The notes under the pieces are model-generated. The model worked only from the letters and a program-made list of their open reading frames with translations. It was not told where the DNA came from and ran no database searches. From the IMG/VR virus record IMGVR_UViG_3300035190_000190, positions 1 through 64,000 of that record: a stretch of DNA of 64,000 nt; one strand, 5' to 3'. Both the position numbers and the translations under genes were made by a program. Shown in pieces: positions 1 to 8,448 of this stretch. Source of the stretch: a virus. Within the stretch, counting starts at the first letter, position 1, and each line of letters starts with the position of its first letter.

Positions 1-1
1 T

Positions 2-124
2 GATCCTAACATGCGTATTAAGAAATCTAATCCAGCACGTCGCAAGTCATTTAGAGCACGTCATAACTGTGCTAACCCAGGACCAAGAACATCTGCCAGA
101 TATTGGAGCTGTCGTAAGTGGTAA
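2..124 (+). CDS. C-terminal end of a probable phage structural/head protein (partial)
   Basis: An open frame enters from the left edge and ends with TAA at 122-124. The visible tail is very basic and carries an RxSFRARHxC motif followed by PGPRTSARYWSC and a terminal K-W. From memory, tails of this kind (SFRARH, ARYWSC) end virion-assembly proteins of large T4-like marine phages; I cannot name the protein. The two cysteines and terminal tryptophan suggest a small folded or metal-binding tail. The next gene starts 1 base after its stop, so the two are probably co-translated. The N-terminus is outside the window. Confidence 0.6.
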   Translation, partial: DPNMRIKKSNPARRKSFRARHNCANPGPRTSARYWSCRKW

Positions 125-125
125 T

Positions 126-545
126 ATGACCAATTGGGAAACTTACGTTAAAGAATCCTATGAGCTTATTAAAGAAGCAGAAACAGCACTTTCAATTACA
201 TTAGAACATAATGTTGAAGCATACGTTGTACACTTATTTGCGCATTTCCTAGATAAACCACAGGTTAATACAGAACCTGTGGGTATTAAACTAATGGCCA
301 GTGCCAACTTACCAGTAGCTCAACGCAAAGTATTGCTTAAAGATGTAGGTGATGAATGCTTACTAATTAACGCAATGGAATGGAACAAGCGCCGTTGGCC
401 CAGTGACACTTACTATGCTGAAATGGGTCAATCTGCTTATGTTACACGTGCGTTTGTAGTTAGGCCTGTAGAAGATATCTACGATGATTTAGCCTTGGAA
501 TTCACAACAGTTACCAAAGTTCTACGGAAATGTAGAATATCTTAA
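126..545 (+). CDS. conserved hypothetical protein, 139 aa
   Basis: I choose the ATG at 126, one base after the upstream stop, rather than the GTG at 69, which would run through the end of the preceding gene. The protein looks mostly helical and acidic at the N-terminus. The middle part holds GDECLLI and, later, YYAEMGQSAY; this resembles, from memory, a bacterial and phage family of unknown function with a CLL...YF..LGQ.AY signature. No signal peptide or membrane segment is seen. It lies between a structural gene end and a DsbA-like gene. Function unknown. Confidence 0.65.
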   Translation: MTNWETYVKESYELIKEAETALSITLEHNVEAYVVHLFAHFLDKPQVNTEPVGIKLMASANLPVAQRKVLLKDVGDECLLINAMEWNKRRWPSDTYYAEMGQSAYVTRAFVVRPVEDIYDDLALEFTTVTKVLRKCRIS

Positions 546-581
546 CCATACCGCTTGACTCTAATAAGTAATTCATATACA
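545..581 (+). promoter_or_regulatory. bipartite promoter-like element upstream of the DsbA-like gene
   Basis: ACCATACCGCTTG at 545-557 is followed after 15 bases by TCATATACA at 573-581. The same two blocks with the same 15-base gap occur at 5644-5680 before the clamp gene, with a single G-to-T difference. TTGACT and TATACA inside the element are only 15 bases apart, short for a plain sigma-70 promoter, so ACCATACC may be a binding site for a phage or host activator. This is inference from two copies. Confidence 0.45.
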
Positions 582-609
582 CTATATTTTTAACTAAAGG
601 AATGACACA

Positions 610-867
610 ATGGCATTAATGTTTTCAGCTGAACAAAAGGCAAAACTTATTCAAATCGTTAACGAAGGCGTACAAGTACTGCAAGAAGTAGAAGATTTAA
701 GTGCCGGCCTTAGCGATACAATCAAAGCAGTAGCAGAAGAATTAGAAATTAAACCAGGCTTACTTAAGAAAGCAATTAAAATTGCACAAAAATCTAAATT
801 TGGCGAGACAAATCAAGATCACGAAACTGTTACTGATATTTTAGAAACGGTTGGCCGCACACTTTAA
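610..867 (+). CDS. DsbA-like double-stranded DNA-binding transcription factor (tentative)
   Basis: 85 aa, close to T4 DsbA (about 89 aa). The central part (AVAEELEIKPGLLKKAIKIA) resembles the conserved helix-turn-helix-like core of T4-type DsbA, in which an acidic DELxxxxxxxxKM/LxK helix pair is followed by a short acidic C-terminal helix. T4 DsbA binds late promoters and modulates late transcription. An AAAGGA ribosome site precedes the ATG. The gene sits just upstream of polymerase, matching early/late control genes in T4-like genomes. The match is by pattern only; an unrelated small helical protein remains possible. Confidence 0.55.
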   Translation: MALMFSAEQKAKLIQIVNEGVQVLQEVEDLSAGLSDTIKAVAEELEIKPGLLKKAIKIAQKSKFGETNQDHETVTDILETVGRTL

Positions 868-1493
868 TGTCTAAATTTTCAGCTGTGGTTTATACTGCTG
901 GTCGAACAGGTTCTCATTTGATTATCAACAATCTTTGCAAAAAGGTTAATACTTGCAGAAGAAGTGATCAAGATTTTGGATTCACTGATGGTGTGGTTCA
1001 TACCCATGACCCGTTATATAAACCACCAACTGAAGATTTTATTGCTATAGTAAGTCAAAGAAAAAATCTGTTTGAATCGGTATTGAGTACAGAATTAGCA
1101 AAAGTAACTAATGAATTTACTAGTTACACAAATAAACACATAACTCCATATATTATTGACACTCAAAAATTTAAAGAATGTCTTCGACATCAAAAAATGT
1201 TTTATCAGGTTATTGATAGAACAAAGTTTAAACAGGTAGTTGATGTGTATTACGAAGATTTACTCTCAGATCCATATTGCCTAATGAAAGATTTTGGTAT
1301 TGTGGTTGATGTGTCTAAGGGTAAATCACCTTATAACTATTATAACTTGATTATTAATGTTAACGAGTTAATAGAAGTATATCATCAATCAGAAAGAGAA
1401 ATATTTAGCCAACAAGATCTTGATCATTTTAGGCAGACAATTGAAGCAAACCTTCAAGACATACGAGTAAATTTTAATGGAAACAGACCATGA
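867..1493 (+). CDS. sulfotransferase-like P-loop protein
   Basis: 208 aa; its ATG overlaps the preceding stop (TAATG). Residues 9-19 (YTAGRTGSHLI) form the 5'-phosphosulfate-binding loop typical of sulfotransferase-fold proteins, and the RKNLFESVLS segment near residue 70 fits the second, 3'-phosphate-binding helix. An expected role is transfer of sulfate from PAPS to a sugar, lipid or protein hydroxyl. The size is on the small side for the family. An APS-kinase-like protein (49214-49615) and a SulP anion transporter (10746-11933) elsewhere in the window would suit sulfation, but the acceptor is unknown. Confidence 0.65.
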   Translation: MSKFSAVVYTAGRTGSHLIINNLCKKVNTCRRSDQDFGFTDGVVHTHDPLYKPPTEDFIAIVSQRKNLFESVLSTELAKVTNEFTSYTNKHITPYIIDTQKFKECLRHQKMFYQVIDRTKFKQVVDVYYEDLLSDPYCLMKDFGIVVDVSKGKSPYNYYNLIINVNELIEVYHQSEREIFSQQDLDHFRQTIEANLQDIRVNFNGNRP

Positions 1494-1777
1494 TAGATTA
1501 CCATAAAACAATTAATTTTATTAAACGTGATTGGCATAGTCATCCTGTAAGACTTTGTTTAGAAACTTTTAATTGGTTTTTGAATATCATCGTTGTTGTT
1601 ACATTTGCTGTAACCGTGCCCGATGTACCATTCTTAGTAGTCTATCCACTTTTCTTTTGCTGTTTAGCGATAAGCATTTACTCAGCATGGAGTCGTGGAA
1701 GTTTTGGTTTACTATTAACAAGTTCAACCATTTTTATCATTGACTTGTTTGGTTATTTTAAGTTATTATTAACATAG
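1490..1777 (+). CDS. small integral membrane protein, three predicted helices
   Basis: 95 aa; ATG overlaps the stop of the sulfotransferase-like gene (ATGA), so it is translationally coupled. After a polar 24-residue start there are three hydrophobic stretches: about 27-45, 47-66 and 72-94. No lipobox or cleavable signal peptide is evident. I do not recognise the family. Coupling to the sulfotransferase-like protein could mean it anchors that enzyme at the inner membrane, which is inference. Confidence 0.7.
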   Translation: MIDYHKTINFIKRDWHSHPVRLCLETFNWFLNIIVVVTFAVTVPDVPFLVVYPLFFCCLAISIYSAWSRGSFGLLLTSSTIFIIDLFGYFKLLLT

Positions 1778-1836
1778 TTTCGCTCACATTACGAGCATGT
1801 AGAAAAGTTAGCCAGCTATAAATGGCAGGAGAGTAA

Positions 1837-4500
1837 ATGAGTTATGTAGACGCACTATTCGATCGTGCTAAAGATCGTATCCATATCGTTGAACGCAACA
1901 ACGGTGTCAGAGAATATAAAGAATATCCAGCAAACTATGTGTTTTATTATGATGACCCTAGAGGCAAACATCGTACTATCTACGATACACCTGTAAGCCG
2001 TTTTAGTACACGCATCGGCAAAGAGTTTCACAAAGAACTACGCATTAATGGCAACAAACGTATTTGGGAAAGCGATATCAATCCTGTATTTCGTTGTTTA
2101 TCAGATAACTATCTCGGCGCCGATTCTCCTAAGCTACAAACTGCGTTCTGGGATATTGAAACAGACTTTGACCCAGCACGTGGGTATGCGCCAACAAGTG
2201 ATCCATTCAATCCAATCACAGCCATATCAGTGTACTTAGATTGGCTAGACAAGTTAGTTACACTAGTTATTCCGCCCAAAAGCTATAGTTGGGAAACTGC
2301 ACAAGAAATATGTGACCAATATGAAAACTGTTTTATGTTCGAACGTGAAGCAGACATGTTGGATACATTCCTTAATCTAATTGATGATGCAGACGTACTA
2401 AGTGGCTGGAACAGTGAAGGCTATGATATTCCATATACTATTGGGCGTGTTACACGTGTGTTAAGCAAAGATGACACTAGACGCTTTTGTCTATGGGGGC
2501 AGTACCCAAAACAGCGTGAATTTGAACGTTTTGGTGCCGCAAACATCACTTTTGACTTGATTGGTAGGGTGCATTTAGACTATATGCAACTATACCGTAA
2601 ATACACCTATGAAGAACGTCATAGTTATAGTTTAGATGCTATTGGTGAATATGAGTTAGATGAGCGTAAGGTTGCCTATGAAGGTACATTGGATCAGTTG
2701 TACAACAAAGACTTTCCTAAGTTCATCGACTATAACCGCCAAGATACTATGTTACTAGGCAAACTAGATAAGAAACTACGCTTCTTAGACCTCGCTAACG
2801 AACTAGCACACGATAACACAGTGCTACTACAAACAACAATGGGTGCTGTAGCAGTTACAGAACAGGCTATTATCAATGAAGCACATCAACAGGGTTTAAT
2901 TGTTCCCAATCGTAAGAATAGAGATGACATGGGTGATACACAAGCGGCTGGTGCTTATGTAGCTACTCCAAAAGCAGGCATGCATGATTGGATTGGGTCA
3001 GTTGATATTAACTCATTATACCCAAGTGCTATTCGTGCGCTTAACATGGGCCCAGAGTCAATTATCGGACAGATACGTCCTATCATGACAGACCATTACA
3101 TCAATGAAAAGATGGCTAATAAGTCAAGTTTTGCCGATGCCTGGGAGGGCTTGTTTGCTACTTTAGAGTATACTGCGGTTATGGAGGGCAAGGAAGGCGT
3201 TGAACTTACCATTGATTGGGAAACGTCTGGTGAAAGTACTGTACACAGTGCGGCAGAAGTATGGAAGTTGATATTCGATAGTAATCAACCATGGATACTT
3301 AGTGCCAACGGTACTATCTTTAGCTTTGAGAAAGAAGCAGTTGTTCCAGGATTACTAAAACGTTGGTATGCTGAACGTAAAGAACTGCAGGCCAAGATGC
3401 GTTCATGCACTGACTCAGAAGAGATTGCGTTCTGGGATAAGAGGCAGTTGGTTAAGAAGATTAACTTGAACAGTTTGTATGGTGCCCTACTTAATCCGGG
3501 CTGTCGTTTCTTTGACAAGCGTATTGGACAGTCAACTACACTTACTGGTCGAACTATCGCTCGACATATGGATGCGTTTATCAATGAATGTATTACAGGT
3601 GTGTATGATCACACTGGTGATGCTATTATCTACGGTGATACCGACTCCTGTTACTTTAGTGCGTGGCCAATGATCAAAGATGAAGTTGCCGCAGGTAATA
3701 TGGAATGGAATCCTAGTATTGCTATTAAGTTATATGATGACATTTCGGATCAGGTCAATGAGAGCTTTCCTGCTATGATGGAACGTAGATTTCATGTACC
3801 ACGCAGTATGGGCAGTGTAATTAAAGGCGGGCGTGAGCTGGTTGCAAGTAAAGGTTTGTTTATTAAAAAGAAACGCTATGCTGTACTGATTACAGACTTA
3901 GATGGTAAACGAATGGATACACATGGCAAGCCCGGTAAAGTTAAAGCTATGGGCTTGGATTTGAAACGTAGTGATACACCCAAAGTTGTACAAGACTTCC
4001 TGAGTGAGATTTTGCTAGCGGCACTTACTGGTGTAGATAAAACTGCTATTATTGACATGGTACGCGAGTTTAAACTAGCATTCCAAGACAGACCTGCTTG
4101 GGAGAAAGGTACACCTAAACGTGTAAACAATCTAACCAAGTTTACCAAAGCAGAAGAACGTGAAGGTCGTGCTAACATGCCCGGACATGTACGTGCAGCC
4201 ATGAACTGGAATAACTTAAAGCGTATGCATGGTGATAACTATTCAATTAGTATTGTCGATGGCATGAAGACTATTGTGTGTAAACTTAAAGATAATCCAA
4301 TCGGGTTTACTAGTGTGGGTTATCCAACAGATGGCACTCATATTCCGCAATGGTTTAAGGACTTACCGTTTGATAATGACCTAATGGAATCGACAATTGT
4401 TGATCAAAAAGTAGAAAACTTACTAGGTGTGCTTAAATGGAATATTACAGAAAGCACAGACATTAAAACTACATTCGATGCATTGTTTAGTTTTGACTAA
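1837..4500 (+). CDS. 43: family B DNA polymerase, T4 gp43-like
   Basis: 887 aa, near the 898 aa of T4 gp43. The proofreading exonuclease domain is shown by DIET at residues 106-109. The polymerase domain has motif A DINSLYPS at about 390-397, motif B KKINLNSLYG from about 540, and motif C YGDTDS at 599-604, followed by a KKKRY motif. All catalytic aspartates are present, so it should be an active replicative polymerase with 3'-5' proofreading, working with the clamp at 5712-6443. A GGCAGGAGAG ribosome site precedes the ATG. It is uninterrupted: no intron, intein or split is seen, unlike some phage polymerases. Confidence 0.97.
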   Translation: MSYVDALFDRAKDRIHIVERNNGVREYKEYPANYVFYYDDPRGKHRTIYDTPVSRFSTRIGKEFHKELRINGNKRIWESDINPVFRCLSDNYLGADSPKLQTAFWDIETDFDPARGYAPTSDPFNPITAISVYLDWLDKLVTLVIPPKSYSWETAQEICDQYENCFMFEREADMLDTFLNLIDDADVLSGWNSEGYDIPYTIGRVTRVLSKDDTRRFCLWGQYPKQREFERFGAANITFDLIGRVHLDYMQLYRKYTYEERHSYSLDAIGEYELDERKVAYEGTLDQLYNKDFPKFIDYNRQDTMLLGKLDKKLRFLDLANELAHDNTVLLQTTMGAVAVTEQAIINEAHQQGLIVPNRKNRDDMGDTQAAGAYVATPKAGMHDWIGSVDINSLYPSAIRALNMGPESIIGQIRPIMTDHYINEKMANKSSFADAWEGLFATLEYTAVMEGKEGVELTIDWETSGESTVHSAAEVWKLIFDSNQPWILSANGTIFSFEKEAVVPGLLKRWYAERKELQAKMRSCTDSEEIAFWDKRQLVKKINLNSLYGALLNPGCRFFDKRIGQSTTLTGRTIARHMDAFINECITGVYDHTGDAIIYGDTDSCYFSAWPMIKDEVAAGNMEWNPSIAIKLYDDISDQVNESFPAMMERRFHVPRSMGSVIKGGRELVASKGLFIKKKRYAVLITDLDGKRMDTHGKPGKVKAMGLDLKRSDTPKVVQDFLSEILLAALTGVDKTAIIDMVREFKLAFQDRPAWEKGTPKRVNNLTKFTKAEEREGRANMPGHVRAAMNWNNLKRMHGDNYSISIVDGMKTIVCKLKDNPIGFTSVGYPTDGTHIPQWFKDLPFDNDLMESTIVDQKVENLLGVLKWNITESTDIKTTFDALFSFD

Positions 4501-5639
4501 TGAATGAAGTTCAGAAAAAATTAGATGAATTAATTTCGCTGCGAGACCAGATGGTTCAACTGGTTAATACAGGGAAATTTAATGACGCATTTTCTATAGA
4601 CTCTGATATTGTTTACACAGGCAAACTACACACAGTTGCAAAAAAATATCAGCGAACCTTAAAAGAAAATACTATCGAATTTAATGGCTTACGTAAGCAA
4701 AGTCAATGGTTAGCCAAAGAAAGTCAACGATTGGCTAAAGAAAGTCAACGAGTAGCTAAAGAAAGACAATGGTTAACTTCAACAAGTGTTAAATCGTTTA
4801 AGCACAAAAATGGCGTAAATGTAAATGATAGTATCAATTCGATAAAACTACTAATTTCAAAAATTGAAGAAGATATTGATCTTGTAACTACAGAATTAAC
4901 AGATTTAATCGAAATGAATAAAATTAGTAGTTTGTGTGAGTCTAACGAATTTATACAGTTATTTTTAGAAACATATTTATATCCTGGTGAAATTTTATTC
5001 AACGACACTACATTAAACACGGTATTATTTAAAATTAAAAGTCATTGCGACTGGCATTATCCTGGATTACAAATTAATCCGTTATCAAAAGAATGGGTTG
5101 ATTGTATGGTGGCTGCAGATCCGTTATATCTCATAAAACACGAATCCATTGGTGTTGACGGGCAAATTTATTCGAGAGAAAATTTAATACCGGATATAAA
5201 TATCAATTATTCTGTAGAATATCAACGACGCTTACGTTTGTATACTGTAAGGAATCAAACTTTTTCTGCCTTGCCTCAGAAACAATTCGGAGTTATTGCC
5301 TGCTGTGATTTTCTAAATTTTTTCAATATTAATTCTATCAATAATTATCTATCTGCGTTTCTAAACTTATTGCGGCCTGGCGGAAATTTAGTATGTACTA
5401 TACAGATTAAACATCCATGTATAGTCGGTACATTAGTCGAACAAAAGTATTTTAATTATGCCGCTAATTTAGTAATACAAAAATTATTTAACAATATTGG
5501 ATTTGAGATTACAGCAGTACAAGACTTGATCTCCGATACTATCAATCAGAAATGTATATTGTTAATAGACGCTCGAAAACCAGGAGTACTAGCTACATCA
5601 AAAGCACACCAGGTATTAGGTTCAATAATTAACAAATAA
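4500..5639 (+). CDS. coiled-coil protein with C-terminal methyltransferase-like domain
   Basis: 379 aa; ATG overlaps the polymerase stop (TAATG). Residues 1-140 are a long coiled coil containing a tandem seven-residue repeat of the type QR.AKES (DNA 4701-4784). The C-terminal half resembles a class I SAM methyltransferase: FGVIACCDFLNFF, then LLRPGGNLV around strand 4-5, and a terminal KPGVLxTxKAHQVLG motif that I recall from large marine phage proteins. A canonical GxGxG motif I is not evident, so it may be an inactive or divergent fold. Position between polymerase and clamp suggests an early-gene role; function unknown. Confidence 0.6.
   Translation: MNEVQKKLDELISLRDQMVQLVNTGKFNDAFSIDSDIVYTGKLHTVAKKYQRTLKENTIEFNGLRKQSQWLAKESQRLAKESQRVAKERQWLTSTSVKSFKHKNGVNVNDSINSIKLLISKIEEDIDLVTTELTDLIEMNKISSLCESNEFIQLFLETYLYPGEILFNDTTLNTVLFKIKSHCDWHYPGLQINPLSKEWVDCMVAADPLYLIKHESIGVDGQIYSRENLIPDININYSVEYQRRLRLYTVRNQTFSALPQKQFGVIACCDFLNFFNINSINNYLSAFLNLLRPGGNLVCTIQIKHPCIVGTLVEQKYFNYAANLVIQKLFNNIGFEITAVQDLISDTINQKCILLIDARKPGVLATSKAHQVLGSIINK
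4701..4784 (+). repeat. four tandem 21-bp units coding for heptads
   Basis: Units begin at 4701, 4722, 4743 and 4764; the second and third differ at only a few bases and the first and last are more diverged. Each unit codes for seven residues of the pattern (S/R)Q(W/R)(L/V)AKE, giving a regular coiled-coil heptad. The repeat is in frame and explained by protein structure, but unit-level DNA similarity implies recent slippage or duplication. Confidence 0.85.
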
Positions 5640-5643
5640 TTTT

Positions 5644-5680
5644 ACCATACCTCTTGCATTTTCTAAATACATCATATACA
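5644..5680 (+). promoter_or_regulatory. bipartite promoter-like element upstream of the sliding clamp
   Basis: ACCATACCTCTTG at 5644-5656, a 15-base gap, then TCATATACA at 5672-5680. This is the second copy of the element seen at 545-581 with identical geometry. It lies in the 72-base space before the clamp gene, where a promoter is expected. No perfect -35/-10 pair with a 17-base spacer is present, unlike the early promoters at 22-43 kb. Confidence 0.45.
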
Positions 5681-5711
5681 ATACATTATAACACTTTATT
5701 AGGAGAACTAC

Positions 5712-6443
5712 ATGCGTGATCATTTATTAGACATCGTTAAAAACACTTACGGCTTAGGTATTATCGATTTAGTTAAGATAACAGGAACAGATACAGAAAC
5801 AACCATCGAAGCAATTGCAGAGGATCGTAGTGTTATTGTACAGGCAAAAGTAAACAATCCAGTGCCAGAGTTTGTTGGTACATTTGGTATGCCAAATTTA
5901 AGCAAACTAAGCACTATTCTTAACATTCCAGAATACAAAGACGATGCTAAGATTTCATTAACTAAACAGGATCGCAATGGCGAATCAGTCCCAGTAGGCC
6001 TACATTTTGAAAACAAAGCAGGCGACTTTAAAAACGACTATCGTTTTATGAGTTCTGAAATCGTTAACGATAAACTTAAAACAGTTAAGTTTAAAGGTGT
6101 TAGATGGAATGTTGAATTCCAACCAACTGTTGCTAACATTTTACGTTTGAAATTCCAAGCAAGTGCCAACAGTGACGAAACTACGTTTACTGCTAAAACA
6201 GAAGGCACTGACTTAAAACTATTCTTTGGTGATCATAGTAGTCACGCTGGTAACTTTGTATTCCAAAGTGATGTTGCAGGCACATTAACCAAAGGTTGGT
6301 CATGGCCAGTTGCGGCAGTTATTAGTATTCTTAATTTGCCCGGCGATAAAACATTCCGTATCAGTGATGAAGGTGCGGCTCAAATCACTGTTGACAGCGG
6401 TATGGCAACATACAACTACATCTTACCAGCACAAAGCAAATAA
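5712..6443 (+). CDS. 45: DNA polymerase sliding clamp, T4 gp45-like
   Basis: 243 aa, matching the roughly 228 aa of T4 gp45. The sequence has the alternating beta-strand character of the PCNA/gp45 fold with two halves (about 1-110 and 115-243), and NLSKLSTILNIPEY near residue 60 matches the clamp's helix and strand linking region. It should form a trimeric ring tethering the polymerase and, in T4, also activate late transcription. A TTAGGAGA ribosome site precedes the ATG. Clamp-loader genes (44/62) are not in the window. Confidence 0.88.
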   Translation: MRDHLLDIVKNTYGLGIIDLVKITGTDTETTIEAIAEDRSVIVQAKVNNPVPEFVGTFGMPNLSKLSTILNIPEYKDDAKISLTKQDRNGESVPVGLHFENKAGDFKNDYRFMSSEIVNDKLKTVKFKGVRWNVEFQPTVANILRLKFQASANSDETTFTAKTEGTDLKLFFGDHSSHAGNFVFQSDVAGTLTKGWSWPVAAVISILNLPGDKTFRISDEGAAQITVDSGMATYNYILPAQSK

Positions 6444-6785
6444 ATGATTAAAAATTTAGATATTACTAGCCCGCATTTGACTAGTAGCGCATACAGCACT
6501 CCGTACATTAACAACAACGGGCAGAGTGCTGGTACTGTGCGCTACAACACCATGACACAACAAATGGAGGTGTTTGATGGTATTAGTTGGATTAACATTA
6601 GTCAAAATGCTAGTATTGGTCTAAGCTGGACTGCTGATGAAGCTATACGTTGGGCTCAGGAAAGAATGCACGAAGATCGCGATCTTAAGGCTAAGATGGA
6701 GAAATACCCAACACTTAAATCAGCTTACGAACAGTTTAAGATGATAGAAGCGTTGGTCTACGAGGAAGAAAAAAGTGGCACATGA
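6444..6785 (+). CDS. conserved phage hypothetical protein, 113 aa
   Basis: Starts directly after the clamp stop. The N-terminal half has the pattern GxVRYNTMTQQMEVFDGISWINI, a small beta motif common in phage structural or tail-associated proteins. The C-terminal half is charged and helical (AIRWAQERMHEDRDLKAKME and onward). No enzyme motif seen. It overlaps the DpdA-like gene by 11 bases, suggesting coupled translation. Function unknown; a virion component is possible but unproven. Confidence 0.7.
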   Translation: MIKNLDITSPHLTSSAYSTPYINNNGQSAGTVRYNTMTQQMEVFDGISWINISQNASIGLSWTADEAIRWAQERMHEDRDLKAKMEKYPTLKSAYEQFKMIEALVYEEEKSGT

Positions 6786-8448
6786 AATAGATAATTTAAC
6801 CAGTAAACAAAAAGACTATGCTGTCTTTTTACCTGCACTATCAGGTTTTTATGCTACCTACGTAGGCAAGCAACGTTTCCCCGATCCTGTAAAGGGATTA
6901 TATGTTGATTCTACTCGGATGCCAGCGGACTTTGAAAATGGTATAGAGGGCTTAAACTGGCTTAACCCTGATGCGGCATACTTTCCATATCACTGGAGTC
7001 TATATTCAGCAGGTCACGCAGAATTGGATGTTAATAAGTTTAGCCCAAAAGAAGATATGGTGCGTAATAGAGATCGTAGCCGTAGTTTTATCTTAGGTGA
7101 CTCGGGTGGTTTTCAGATCGGTAAGGGTGTTTGGGAAGGTGATTGGAAGAATCCTAACTGTCCTAAAGCACAGAAGAAACGTGAACTAGTTCTTACTTGG
7201 ATGGATGCATACATGGACTATGGTATGTGTTTAGATATCCCAGCTTGGGTAGCTCGTAGTCCAAATGGTCGCAAAGCAACTGGTATTAATACATACGAAG
7301 AAGCTGTACAAGGCACTTATATTAATAACGATTGGTTTATTAACAATCGTAACGGTAACTGTAAGTTTTTAAACGTATTACAGGGCGAGAATCACGCAGA
7401 TGCAGACGATTGGTATGATCGTATGAAGAAGTATTGTGATCCTAAACAATACCCAGGCCGGCATTTTAATGGTTGGGCTATGGGTGGACAGAACATGTGT
7501 GATGTACATCTAGTATTGCGCAGACTTGTTGCATTACGCTTCGATGGTTTATTAGAAGAAGGGTTGCACGATTGGATGCACTTCTTGGGCACAAGTAAAC
7601 TAGAGTGGGCTTGTTTGTTAACTGATATACAACGTGCTGTCCGTAAGTATCATAATCCTAAATTTACAATTAGTTTTGACTGTGCAAGTCCATTCCTTGC
7701 TAGTGCAAACGGGCAGATTTATACCCAGACCGAAGTTGAAGATGGTAAGAAATGGGTATATCGTATGGTTCCTAGTGTGGACAATAAAAAGTATGCACTG
7801 GATACACGTAGCTTCCGAGATGCTGTGCTACAAGATGGTAAGTTTAAATCTTTTACAGAAAGTCCAGTTAGCGCACGTATTAAAATTAACGATGTTTGTA
7901 TATATCACGATGGTGTACGTAAAACTGTTGCAGAATTAAACGGTGAACCATTTGATGTGACTAATCAAGATCATTATACTACATTACCTGCACTTAATAA
8001 GATTAACAAAGTTGGTAAAACTTCTTGGGATAGCTTTGCTTATGCTATCCAAATGGGGCACAATGTCTGGAGTCATTTGACTAGTGTACAAGAAGCTAAT
8101 CGTCAATATGACCAGGGCATCCGCCCAGCTATGTTATCAGCTATTACTGCTGATAAAAAGTCACACAGAGCATATGATTTAATCTACTTTAGAGACATTG
8201 TTGATGCTATATTTGCAATCGACAACAGAGCAGATGCAGAAGCAATGATAGAACATTACAATCAATATTGGATGACTATTCCAGGTTCGCGTGGTGCAGT
8301 TGGCAAGAAGACCATGAACACCAGTACTACATTTGGTAATTTATTTGAAGAAGTAGAGGCGCCCGAAGTTGAAGAAGAACATCATATAGATGATAGCGGA
8401 CTCGACGAAACAAATCTTAATAACCTAGAAGCTGGGATGGAGGAATAG
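6775..8448 (+). CDS. dpdA: DpdA-type DNA 7-deazaguanine transglycosylase (TGT family)
   Basis: 557 aa, GTG start. Residues 108-114 are GDSGGFQ, the hallmark of the tRNA-guanine transglycosylase barrel with its essential aspartate; later MCLDIPAW and MHFLGTSKLEW fit the other barrel strands and the GxG/substrate loop. Length and divergence from tRNA TGT fit the phage DpdA group, which exchanges guanine in DNA for a 7-deazaguanine base. The gene is supported by folE (22040), queE (24814) and queD (31761) in the same window. An archaeal or bacterial tRNA TGT is less likely given phage context and length. The C-terminal about 30 residues are acidic. Confidence 0.82.
   Translation: MAHEIDNLTSKQKDYAVFLPALSGFYATYVGKQRFPDPVKGLYVDSTRMPADFENGIEGLNWLNPDAAYFPYHWSLYSAGHAELDVNKFSPKEDMVRNRDRSRSFILGDSGGFQIGKGVWEGDWKNPNCPKAQKKRELVLTWMDAYMDYGMCLDIPAWVARSPNGRKATGINTYEEAVQGTYINNDWFINNRNGNCKFLNVLQGENHADADDWYDRMKKYCDPKQYPGRHFNGWAMGGQNMCDVHLVLRRLVALRFDGLLEEGLHDWMHFLGTSKLEWACLLTDIQRAVRKYHNPKFTISFDCASPFLASANGQIYTQTEVEDGKKWVYRMVPSVDNKKYALDTRSFRDAVLQDGKFKSFTESPVSARIKINDVCIYHDGVRKTVAELNGEPFDVTNQDHYTTLPALNKINKVGKTSWDSFAYAIQMGHNVWSHLTSVQEANRQYDQGIRPAMLSAITADKKSHRAYDLIYFRDIVDAIFAIDNRADAEAMIEHYNQYWMTIPGSRGAVGKKTMNTSTTFGNLFEEVEAPEVEEEHHIDDSGLDETNLNNLEAGMEE

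Noticed and set aside
1817-1823. TATAAAT before the polymerase as a late promoter
   Set aside because: Single AT-rich motif 13 bases from the ATG and an early gene; not supported by a second feature.
2048-4202. Several open frames inside the polymerase gene on both strands
   Set aside because: They are shadows of a clear polymerase frame with no ribosome site of their own.
4701-4784. Origin iterons or a CRISPR-like array
   Set aside because: The units are contiguous, in frame and code for coiled-coil heptads; there are no spacers.
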